A program made the translations under genes and the position numbers. Positions 9,440 to 16,516 of a stretch of 64,000 bases of DNA are shown one piece after another; position 1 is the first letter of the stretch; each line of letters opens with the position of its first letter. The notes under the pieces were generated by a model. The model made no database searches. It saw only the letters and a list, made by a program, of their open reading frames with translations, and was not told the DNA's origin. The stretch is from an uncultured Collinsella sp. (GTDB taxonomy: Bacteria > Actinomycetota > Coriobacteriia > Coriobacteriales > Coriobacteriaceae): positions 155,667 to 219,666 of the forward strand of contig UQTU01000002.1 of the NCBI GenBank assembly GCA_900544135.1, written 5' to 3'.

Positions 9440-9481
9440 GGGCGGGGCACTTTCTGGCTTGGTTCGTTTAGCTACCAGTGT

Positions 9482-9512
9482 AGTGAAAACCCTACAACGA
9501 TTGTAGAGTCAA
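9482..9512 (-). promoter_or_regulatory. MerR-type promoter/operator of the MATE-merR operon
   Basis: On the minus strand -35 TTGACT and -10 TTCACT are separated by 19 bp, the long spacer typical of MerR-activated promoters. The spacer contains the perfect dyad CTACAA-TCG-TTGTAG. Confidence 0.75.
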
Positions 9513-9629
9513 GGTTTGTATTGGCGGCGGGGCGAAAAAGTCACGACCGCGGACATTTCCAAATGAATACGGGGGCGCGCCTTGCCGAATACGATGCTTT
9601 GACCCCTCCGTGCCCCCTCACCTCGCCTC

Positions 9630-9694
9630 AAACCATCACAACATTCGACGTTTTTCGCCAAAATCGAGAAAAGCATCGAATGTTGTGATGGTTT
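9630..9694. repeat. Palindromic repeat family A, copy 1
   Basis: A 65-bp hairpin element with perfect 19-bp arms starting AAACCATCACAACATTCGA. Its central segment (CGTTTTT...GAAAAGCA) is shared with copy 2. It fills most of the 356-nt gap between the MATE promoter and the next gene; nothing else was recognised there. Confidence 0.9.
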
Positions 9695-9795
9695 TTCTGC
9701 CACTCGATCGGGTGGAATCGCTTTCTTGTGCACGAAGGTGTGCGGACCCGTGGGCAGGGGAATAAGGTTGGTTATCCGACTCCATTGGAGGGCTC

Positions 9796-10833
9796 ATGGA
9801 CCTGCCGATCGTCCTGTCCCATAAGACTGCCTGGCTGTACCACAACGTGGCGCGCCCGTCCGAGCCGCTCTCGCGAGCAAGCAGCCTATACGATGAGGAC
9901 TCGCTTGCTAGCGAGGCGGAGCCGACTGCGGACCTGCCCAAATTGGGGCTCGATGCCAAGGGGCTGAGGGCTTCGACGGCAGTCGGGATCGTTACCGACT
10001 ATCTGGTTTCGCTTGGTATTCCACGAGAAGAGCTCGATCATATCGATACGCTCGTCAACTTCGATTTTGAGCGCTCGACGCCGGCTGGATTTAGGTGCCA
10101 CGTGTTTGGGGCGCCGGTGCCTCCAGGCCATCTTATCGAGGTTGCGGAGGGCCTTCTGGTGGTTGATGAGGCCATGTGCTTTGTCCAAGCGGGTTCGTGG
10201 ATGAGCGAACCCGAGCAGCTGGAATATGGGTATGAAATCTGCGCCCGATACCATTTGGATCATCTGTCGACGGACGATTATGTCGAGATGGGGCAGAGGT
10301 ATATCGTTGCCGACTTGATTGCCTATTGCAATGAGAACCGATCTCGTCAGGGGGCTATACGCGCGGCCGCCGTGCTCAGGCGCGTGCACGATGGCGCGCG
10401 GTCGCCCATGGAGACGGCCACCGCAATCATGGTCGTAGCAAAACGTTCCCAGGGCGGGCTGGGATACGCCAAGATCGAGCTCAACCATCGGGTCGATGTT
10501 CCCAGCGAGTTCAAGTATCTCGCAAAGGCCGGGTATTTCGAGATTGACGTATATGCGCCTGCGAGCGGTACGGGGATTGAATACAACGGCTCGGACCATC
10601 TTGATAAACAGCGCAGCGCGTCGGATGCGGAGCGCATGACCGTGCTGAGCGCGCTGGGCTTTAGGATGATCGTCCTCACCGGGACTCAGTTTGCCCACCA
10701 GCTGCAATTGCACCGGGCGATGAACGCCATCGCGCTCGCTATGGGTCTTAAGTGCGACCGAAGCGAAGCGTTCCAGAAACGTCAGAACGACCTGCGAGAA
10801 TTCGTGATTCGGCACTGGGACGGCGGCCTCTAG
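9796..10833 (+). CDS. Unknown protein with endonuclease-like (DUF559/Vsr-type) C-terminus
   Basis: This 345-residue protein is not a recognised enzyme. Residues about 245-310 (EIDVYAPASGTGIEYNGSDHL, then DAERMTVLSALGFRMIVLT) resemble the PD-(D/E)XK core of DUF559 and very-short-patch-repair endonucleases: an E-YNG-DH strand followed by a helix and a terminal beta strand. The N-terminal two thirds have no clear match. The start follows TTGGAGGGCTC. The gene stands alone and is bracketed by two family A palindromes in the same orientation (9630 and 10874), as if carried as cargo. The endonuclease assignment is tentative. Confidence 0.6.
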   Translation: MDLPIVLSHKTAWLYHNVARPSEPLSRASSLYDEDSLASEAEPTADLPKLGLDAKGLRASTAVGIVTDYLVSLGIPREELDHIDTLVNFDFERSTPAGFRCHVFGAPVPPGHLIEVAEGLLVVDEAMCFVQAGSWMSEPEQLEYGYEICARYHLDHLSTDDYVEMGQRYIVADLIAYCNENRSRQGAIRAAAVLRRVHDGARSPMETATAIMVVAKRSQGGLGYAKIELNHRVDVPSEFKYLAKAGYFEIDVYAPASGTGIEYNGSDHLDKQRSASDAERMTVLSALGFRMIVLTGTQFAHQLQLHRAMNAIALAMGLKCDRSEAFQKRQNDLREFVIRHWDGGL

Positions 10834-10873
10834 GGGCGTTTTGGTCCTTCTACGGGGTGCCGTGGGCAGGCAG

Positions 10874-10934
10874 ACCATCACAACATTCGACGTTTTTTGC
10901 CAAAAACGGGAAAAGCATCGAATGTTGTGATGGT
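10874..10934. repeat. Palindromic repeat family A, copy 2
   Basis: Perfect 17-bp arms (ACCATCACAACATTCGA and its complement) and the same central subtype as copy 1. It lies 40 nt after the endonuclease-like gene. Confidence 0.9.
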
Positions 10935-11068
10935 TTGTATGCTGAGGATGGGCTTGGAAAGTCCGTTTTGCTCGAAGCGACCTGTCCTGTCGTACGGGTG
11001 TCGGCATGATTCTCCCGTGAGGTATTATGTTTTCCGAAGAATAAAACGCCGCGTGAGGGGAGGGCTGC

Positions 11069-12124
11069 GTGGACGGGCACGTGCAACATGACGGCTTTGG
11101 CCGCGATATCAACTACCTGCGCATTGCCGTTACCGACAAGTGCAATTTCCGCTGCATTTACTGCATGCCGGCCGATGGCGTGGCACCCCGCGCACACGAT
11201 GAGCTTCTCAGCGCCGAGGAGATTGCCCGCTTTGTGCGCTTGGTGGCGGGGGAGGGCATTCGCCGCGTGCGCCTGACGGGCGGCGAGCCGCTGGTCAGCC
11301 GCCGTATCATCCCGCTTATTCGCGACATCCGCGCGATCCCGCAGATCGAGGACATCTCGCTTACCACCAACGGCGCCTTGCTGCCCAAGCTGGCGCCGCA
11401 GCTCAAAGACGCGGGGCTTAACCGCGTCAACATCTCGCTCGACACGCTCGACCCTACGCTTTTTGGAAAGATCACGCGCCTGGGTCGACTCGAGCAGACC
11501 ATGGCTGGCATCGACGCGGCGCTGGCTTGGGGCTTTGAGCCCGTTAAGGTCAACTGCGTTGTGGTGCGCCGACTCAACCAGGATGTGGCGGCTCTCGCGC
11601 GTCTGACTATCGACCGTCCCATTCACCTGCGCTTTATCGAATACATGCCTATTGGCGACGAGCACACGAGCTCGCATTGCGCTGTGGACCCGCATGCGCC
11701 CGCGCTCAATCCGGCGCTGTGGGATGCGAGCGACACCGTGCCGAGTGACGAGCTGCGGGCGCGCATCAATGCCGGGGCCGCCGCGACGGGATTGGGCGAG
11801 CTCGAGCCGCTCGACATCAACGACGCTCCTGCCGGCGCGGGCCCTGCGCGCTACTGGCACTTTCCGGGCGCGGCGGGAACGGTCGGCTTCATTAGCGCCA
11901 TGTCCAACCATTTTTGCGCGAATTGCAACCGTCTGCGCCTGACGGCCGATGGCAGCGTGCGTCCGTGCCTGTTCAGCGATGCCGAGTATTCGGTGCGCGA
12001 TGCCCTGCGCCGTGGTGATGATATGCAGGTACTTTCGATTTGGCGCGATGCCGTGGCCCACAAACCGCAGGAACACGCGATAATTGAGGGCACGCAACGA
12101 TTTATGTCCCAAATCGGAGGATGA
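11069..12124 (+). CDS. moaA: GTP 3',8-cyclase (molybdopterin biosynthesis protein A)
   Basis: MoaA is a radical-SAM enzyme that starts molybdenum cofactor synthesis from GTP together with MoaC. The N-terminal cluster is C25-NFR-C29-IY-C32; the C-terminal cluster is in HFCANCNRLRL...VRPCLF. The length of 351 is slightly above the usual 330. The start is a GTG at 11069 behind GAGGGGAGG. The moaC-mobB fusion begins 4 nt after the stop, so the two steps are cotranscribed. Confidence 0.93.
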   Translation: MDGHVQHDGFGRDINYLRIAVTDKCNFRCIYCMPADGVAPRAHDELLSAEEIARFVRLVAGEGIRRVRLTGGEPLVSRRIIPLIRDIRAIPQIEDISLTTNGALLPKLAPQLKDAGLNRVNISLDTLDPTLFGKITRLGRLEQTMAGIDAALAWGFEPVKVNCVVVRRLNQDVAALARLTIDRPIHLRFIEYMPIGDEHTSSHCAVDPHAPALNPALWDASDTVPSDELRARINAGAAATGLGELEPLDINDAPAGAGPARYWHFPGAAGTVGFISAMSNHFCANCNRLRLTADGSVRPCLFSDAEYSVRDALRRGDDMQVLSIWRDAVAHKPQEHAIIEGTQRFMSQIGG

Positions 12125-12128
12125 TCAT

Positions 12129-13433
12129 ATGGCCAAGAGCAGGTACGCCGATGCCACCAAGGCCGCTCGCAGGGCCGCGATGTCTGCCCACAAAGCCACG
12201 GCTGCGGCGAATACAGGCAACGCCGCCGTGCCCGCGCAGCCGACTGCCAGTGCTGCCACCGAGCCCGCCCGCGACGCCCGTCGCGATGAGCTGACGCACG
12301 TGGATGCCAAGGGCGAGGTACGCATGGTCGACGTGTCCGACAAGGCCGAGACTCATCGCATTGCCATCGCCGAGGGCACCATCCTCATGCATCCCGAGAC
12401 GCAGGCCATGGTGCTGCAGGACCGCGCCAAAAAGGGCGACGTGCTTGCCTGCGCGCGTGTGGCGGGCATCATGGCCATCAAGCGCACGAGCGATATCATC
12501 CCCACGTGTCATCCGCTGCTCATTACCAAGAGCAAGTGTGACATTGCGCCCATCGCTCCGGCGGGGACGCCGGCCGAGGACATGCCCGAGGGCTGGGCGC
12601 CGGCGCGCACGGACGGACAGGTTGGCTTTCACGTACTGGTTACGGCCGGCGTGACGGGCAAGACGGGTATCGAGATGGAGGCCCTGACCGGCGCGAGTGC
12701 CGCGTGTCTGACCATCTACGACATGTGCAAGGCCGTCGATCGCGGCATGGAGATCGTCGACGTTCGCCTGTTGCACAAGGAAGGCGGCCGCTCGGGCGTG
12801 TGGGATCGTGCAGAGCGTCAGGCCGCTGCTGTTGAGGCCGTGGCCGCTGACGGTGCCGCACCCGCAAGCGCGCCTGTCGCCGTCGCGCCCGCAGCTCCGA
12901 CGCCGGCCGTCCCCGCGATCGCGTTTATCGGCTACCAAAACTCGGGCAAGACCACGCTCGTCGAGAAGGTCATTGCCGAGCTCACTCGCCGCGGCCTGCG
13001 CGTGGGTTCGCTCAAGCATCATGGGCATCATGGCTTTGATATCGATGTGCCCGCTAAGGATACGTGGCGCCATCACCAGGCCGGATCCAAACACGTGGGG
13101 CTCATCTGCGCCACGCGCTGGGCGGAGTACGCCGACACGCGCGAGGAGGACGAGATGCCCGCGCGCGAGCTGCTGTCGCGCTACAACGATGTCGACGTGG
13201 TGATTATCGAGGGCTACAAGACCGAGGGCTTCGACAACATCGTCGTCGCGCGCTCCGGTGTCGACCGTCTGCGCGGCAAGAGCTCGCTCGACCTGGTCGA
13301 CGGTCACACGCTGGCCCTTGCCTGCAATGAAGCCCTGGCACGCCAGGCCTTCGACGCCGGCTTTGCGACCCGAGCCATCAACATCAACGACGCCCGAGCC
13401 ATCTGCGATCTGATCCAAGATCATCTGGCCTAA
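12129..13433 (+). CDS. MoaC-MobB fusion protein (cyclic pyranopterin monophosphate synthase / Mo-cofactor GTPase)
   Basis: This 434-residue fusion has a basic, low-complexity N-terminus (1-50), MoaC (about 55-225, with C127-HPL and LLHKEGGRS), an Ala/Pro linker (about 226-262) and MobB (about 263-434, Walker A GYQNSGKT at 268-275, then IIEGYK). MoaC forms cyclic pyranopterin monophosphate from the MoaA product. MobB is a GTP-binding adapter in guanine dinucleotide attachment to the molybdenum cofactor. Joining an early and a late pathway step is unusual. The start at 12129 follows CGGAGGATG and leaves 4 nt after moaA. Confidence 0.9.
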   Translation: MAKSRYADATKAARRAAMSAHKATAAANTGNAAVPAQPTASAATEPARDARRDELTHVDAKGEVRMVDVSDKAETHRIAIAEGTILMHPETQAMVLQDRAKKGDVLACARVAGIMAIKRTSDIIPTCHPLLITKSKCDIAPIAPAGTPAEDMPEGWAPARTDGQVGFHVLVTAGVTGKTGIEMEALTGASAACLTIYDMCKAVDRGMEIVDVRLLHKEGGRSGVWDRAERQAAAVEAVAADGAAPASAPVAVAPAAPTPAVPAIAFIGYQNSGKTTLVEKVIAELTRRGLRVGSLKHHGHHGFDIDVPAKDTWRHHQAGSKHVGLICATRWAEYADTREEDEMPARELLSRYNDVDVVIIEGYKTEGFDNIVVARSGVDRLRGKSSLDLVDGHTLALACNEALARQAFDAGFATRAININDARAICDLIQDHLA

Positions 13434-13472
13434 AACCTGCCAAAAAGGGACAGGTTTATTTTGGCAGGTTTT
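13432..13472. terminator. Terminator-like perfect palindrome after the moaC-mobB gene
   Basis: A perfect 14-bp stem, AAAACCTGCCAAAA with its complement, starts within the stop codon. The loop holds GGGACAG, a core also seen in repeat families B and C. Confidence 0.65.
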
Positions 13473-13491
13473 ATCTGGGCAAACGCCATTT

Positions 13492-13524
13492 CCACCACAA
13501 AGGGGCCAGGCACCTTTGTGGCGG
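13492..13524. repeat. Palindromic repeat family B, copy 2
   Basis: A 33-bp palindrome, CCACCACAAAGG to CCTTTGTGGCGG, followed by TTTTTG. Confidence 0.85.
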
Positions 13525-13532
13525 TTTTTGCT

Positions 13533-13569
13533 TTGGTAGATGTGTGGGACATGCCTTACAATCTACCAA
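13533..13569. promoter_or_regulatory. Inverted repeat upstream of the MFS gene
   Basis: TTGGTAGAT and its perfect complement ATCTACCAA are separated by 19 nt, about 130 nt before the MFS start. It may be an operator; no regulator gene is nearby. Confidence 0.3.
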
Positions 13570-13698
13570 GTAGTTCATGACGGGCGAAAAACGGAGAGAA
13601 GGGTCCTGATGCGTCCTTAATGTTTCATGCGGATAGATTGATTTGACAGACGGTGGCGAATGCCCGCCGTCCGCATTCGTATGAAACAAGGAGTCTCC

Positions 13699-14979
13699 AT
13701 GCTCGTCTCTCTTTTCTCAAAGCCTCAATCATCGCTGTCCGTGCAGGCCAAGCGCCTGGTGGCGATGCGCTTTCTCATCTACACCGGGTTTCAGACCAGT
13801 TATTTTATCGGCGTCATCGGAACGCTCACCTATGCAGACGATGCCTCAGTCGTGGCGACATCGCTGGCCGTCCTGTTCATGAACGTTTTCGTGATCCTGG
13901 GATCCTTTGCGGGTGGCGCGGTGCTCGACGCCTGGGGTCCGCGCCGCCATTTCTTGCTGAGCATTGTGGGCACGCTCGCAACTGGCACGGCAATCATCGC
14001 CTTTGGCAGCGCGACCGGCATCGTCCTGCTCGGCGCGGTGTTTCTGGGCTTTACGATGGGATTCGCCCAGCCCATTGCCACATCCTATCCGGCCTACCTC
14101 ACCGATGATCCCGTCGAGCTCAAAGACATCAACTCCGCCATCGCCATGTTCTCAAACGTGAGTATCATCGTTGGCCCCACGCTGGGTGGCTTTGTCGCGG
14201 CGGCTGCGTCGTCGCGCGCGGTGTTTGTGCTCATGATGCTCTTTACCGTGCTGGCGTTCGTCGTCGGTTGGGGCTTTAGGCCGCAGACCAGTCATGTCGC
14301 CGGGCATGCGGATGCCGATTCGGCAGAGGAAGGGGTGCGTGCGGGACAAAGCTCCAACCCTAGCACGTCCGCCCGTACCACCTTCGCGACCAGCATCAAG
14401 ACAGTCTTCACCAACAGCGTCCTCGCCCTGCTGTTTTGCATCATTTTTCTTTCGAACTTTGGCTACGGAGCCTTCGATCCGCTTGAGTCGTTTTTCTATC
14501 GCGATGTCCTACACGTCGGTGTTGAGTGGATGGGCTGGCTCTCGTCGGCCTCGGGCGTGGGCGCGGTGCTGGGTGCCGTGCTCGCGCTCCGCTTGCCGCC
14601 GCACCTGGTCAACCTTAAAACGCTGCTTGTGGCGCTTATGTCCGTGGGCCTGGGAAGTCTGCTCTATGTGGGGACGCCGTACGTGGGCGTGGCCCTCGTC
14701 GGCCAGATCGCCCTGGGCATAGCTTGGGGCGTCGTCAACCCGCTCCACAACACCATCGTGCAAACGACGGCTCCGCTCGAGCAGCTCGGCCGCGTCAACT
14801 CGGTCATGGGCTTTGGCAACATGTTCGCCGGCGTGGCCCCTCTGGCGGTTGCACCGTGGCTGGCGGCGACATTTGGCGTACAACAGACGCTCGTGGGGGC
14901 TGGCATGGTCGTGACGGCGGTTCCCACGGCGCTGCTGCTGTTTGGTCGATGGCACTTGGATCGTGCCGCAAGGCGGTAA
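13699..14979 (+). CDS. Major facilitator superfamily transporter
   Basis: This 426-residue protein has about 12 membrane segments in two halves separated by a polar loop (about residues 205-235, rich in Asp, Glu and Ser). It resembles MFS drug or metabolite exporters (for example VLDAWGPRRHF after TM2, the motif A region). The substrate is not evident. The start at 13699 follows AAGGAGTCTCC; the ATG at 13660 is in frame but has no ribosome site. The 165-nt leader contains two imperfect dyads (GACGGTGGC/GCCCGCCGTC and GTTTCATGCGGA/TCCGCATTC). Confidence 0.85.
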   Translation: MLVSLFSKPQSSLSVQAKRLVAMRFLIYTGFQTSYFIGVIGTLTYADDASVVATSLAVLFMNVFVILGSFAGGAVLDAWGPRRHFLLSIVGTLATGTAIIAFGSATGIVLLGAVFLGFTMGFAQPIATSYPAYLTDDPVELKDINSAIAMFSNVSIIVGPTLGGFVAAAASSRAVFVLMMLFTVLAFVVGWGFRPQTSHVAGHADADSAEEGVRAGQSSNPSTSARTTFATSIKTVFTNSVLALLFCIIFLSNFGYGAFDPLESFFYRDVLHVGVEWMGWLSSASGVGAVLGAVLALRLPPHLVNLKTLLVALMSVGLGSLLYVGTPYVGVALVGQIALGIAWGVVNPLHNTIVQTTAPLEQLGRVNSVMGFGNMFAGVAPLAVAPWLAATFGVQQTLVGAGMVVTAVPTALLLFGRWHLDRAARR

Positions 14980-14980
14980 G

Positions 14981-15045
14981 AAACCATCACAACATTCGAT
15001 GAAAATCGCGATTTTGCCGAAAAACATCGAATGTTGTGATGGTTT
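14981..15045. repeat. Palindromic repeat family A, copy 3
   Basis: A 65-bp hairpin element with the same outer arms as copies 1 and 2 but the second centre subtype (TGAAAATCGCGATT...). Family B copy 3 follows 18 nt later. Confidence 0.9.
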
Positions 15046-15063
15046 GGCCCGCAAACGTCACTT

Positions 15064-15096
15064 CCACCACAAAGGAGCCAGGCACCTTTGTGGTGG
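15064..15096. repeat. Palindromic repeat family B, copy 3
   Basis: A 33-bp palindrome, CCACCACAAAGG to CCTTTGTGGTGG, followed by TTTTTG. Confidence 0.85.
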
Positions 15097-15190
15097 TTTT
15101 TGCTTTGACGGGCCGCACCTGCGCCTTGGTATACCATGTACGCCGTTCACGAATACACCCCACACCGCCGCACAACCCAGAAAGGCCCCC

Positions 15191-16012
15191 ATGGACGCCA
15201 CCTTCAGCCACATCAAAGCCGTGTTCTGCGATATCGACGGTACGCTGCTCACGAGCCGGCACACGGTGTCCCCGCGCACCGTGGCGGCGATCCGCGCCCT
15301 GCGCGAGCGCGGCGTGCTCTTTGGCCTGTGCACCGGGCGTGACGCCCACGCGACCGAGGCCATGTACGAGCTCTGGGGCATCGAAGGCCTGGTGGACGTG
15401 CTCGTGGGCTGCGGCGGCGCCGAGGTCATCGACCGCGCACACGACATCAACGAGCTGAGCTATCCGCTGCCGGGCGAGACCATCGCGCGCATCTGCAAGC
15501 ACATGGCGGACCTTCCGGCAACGCCCGTCTGCCCCCGAGACGGCGTGTTCTACGTGCCCGAGAGCAACGCGTGCGTCGAGCACCTGTCGCTCGTCGACGG
15601 TGTGCCCTACCAGGTGGTCGATTTTGCCGAGTTTTTGCGCGAGCCGCAGCCCAAGGTGATGTTTACCATGGCGCCCGAGGTGATGCCGCGGGTGATTGAG
15701 CGGGCGTCGACGTTTGCCGATGACACTGTTAAGGCGGCGGCTCTGCAAACCACGCAGCGGCTCTACGAGTTCATGGATCCGCGCGTGTCCAAGACGCGCG
15801 GCCTCGTGCGCGTGGCGGAGCTCAACGACATGGAGCTCCAGGACGTCTGCGTGTTTGGCGATGCGGACAACGACACCTGCATGGTGGCTGACGCCGGCGT
15901 GGGCGTGGCCATGGCAAACGGCAGCGACGCCACCCGCGCCGCCGCCGATTTTGTAAGCGCCAGCAACGACGAAGACGGCATCGCGATCTTTATCGAGGAG
16001 CATCTGCTGTAG
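15191..16012 (+). CDS. Cof-type HAD-superfamily sugar phosphatase
   Basis: The 273-residue protein has the HAD motif I as DIDGT near the N-terminus, motif II in FGLCTGRD, a cap domain of the Cof (C2B) type, and motif IV as FGDADNDTCMV with a following MANGSDATRAAADFV. Enzymes of this group remove phosphate from sugars, nucleotides or cofactors; the substrate cannot be told. The start at 15191 is the first ATG that keeps the nucleotide-binding strand intact; the ribosome site (AGAAAGG) is modest. Family A and B palindromes fill its upstream gap. Confidence 0.85.
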   Translation: MDATFSHIKAVFCDIDGTLLTSRHTVSPRTVAAIRALRERGVLFGLCTGRDAHATEAMYELWGIEGLVDVLVGCGGAEVIDRAHDINELSYPLPGETIARICKHMADLPATPVCPRDGVFYVPESNACVEHLSLVDGVPYQVVDFAEFLREPQPKVMFTMAPEVMPRVIERASTFADDTVKAAALQTTQRLYEFMDPRVSKTRGLVRVAELNDMELQDVCVFGDADNDTCMVADAGVGVAMANGSDATRAAADFVSASNDEDGIAIFIEEHLL

Positions 16013-16025
16013 CGCAGGGGGAGAA

Positions 16026-16058
16026 CCGCCACAAGGGGGGCAGGCGCCTTTGTGGCGG
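16026..16058. repeat. Palindromic repeat family B, copy 4
   Basis: A 33-bp palindrome, CCGCCACAAGG to CCTTTGTGGCGG, 13 nt after the HAD gene stop. Confidence 0.8.
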
Positions 16059-16397
16059 CCTCAGGCGATTTGGGCGAATTGATACCGAAAATCTATGTGA
16101 AAATTCAAATATTGTTGTCTGAACATCATGCTTCTAACCACCGATGGGTTAAAGATATTCTCATCAGTTTGGTAGGATATTCCTTCCGGTTAATGACCTA
16201 CCGCTCACGGTTGATTTTCGACCGTTCACAGGATGTTTGCTCTTGAGCAAAATGTTGTGCAAATAAATCTAATGCCATTAAATAATAATACGCAACTAAA
16301 TTACCAGCAGAAACAAAAAATAGATAGCGAATAAACGAAGGTAAATCTGAGCAAATGTCAAGAGAATTGAGAACTCGCTACAAAAATGTCGGTTTTG

Positions 16398-16427
16398 TTG
16401 CTCAGATGTTTAAACAATCGTTATAAT
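16398..16427 (+). promoter_or_regulatory. Sigma-70-type promoter of the pilus operon
   Basis: -35 TTGCTC (16398-16403) and a perfect -10 TATAAT (16422-16427) are separated by 18 bp, about 90 nt before the adhesin start. The -35 box overlaps the right arm of the 9-bp inverted repeat, so a regulator bound there would affect transcription. Confidence 0.75.
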
Positions 16428-16442
16428 TGCATTACTAAACGA

Positions 16443-16461
16443 GCGCAATTACAGATTGCGC
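16443..16461 (+). promoter_or_regulatory. Hairpin in the 5' leader of the pilus operon
   Basis: GCGCAAT-TACAG-ATTGCGC forms a perfect 7-bp stem with a 5-nt loop just inside the predicted transcript. It may stabilise the mRNA 5' end or be an operator. Confidence 0.5.
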
Positions 16462-16516
16462 AGATACGTTTGATGGTGAAAGAGCAAGATCGCGGTCTCT
16501 TGGGGAGGAGACATCG

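Larger units (their letters stand above)
16013..16516. other. AT-rich leader region of the pilus operon
   Basis: This 504-nt gap is clearly AT-rich from about 16070 to 16440, unlike its neighbours. It holds family B copy 4, the inverted pair TCTGAGCAA (16346-16354) and TTGCTCAGA (16398-16406), a strong promoter and a 5'-leader hairpin. No protein gene is visible. The base composition suggests acquisition together with the pilus genes. Confidence 0.7.

Noticed and set aside
16346..16406. Invertible promoter upstream of the pilus genes
   Set aside because: The 9-bp inverted repeats enclose only about 43 bp, no recombinase gene is nearby, and the promoter lies at and beyond the right arm, not between the arms.
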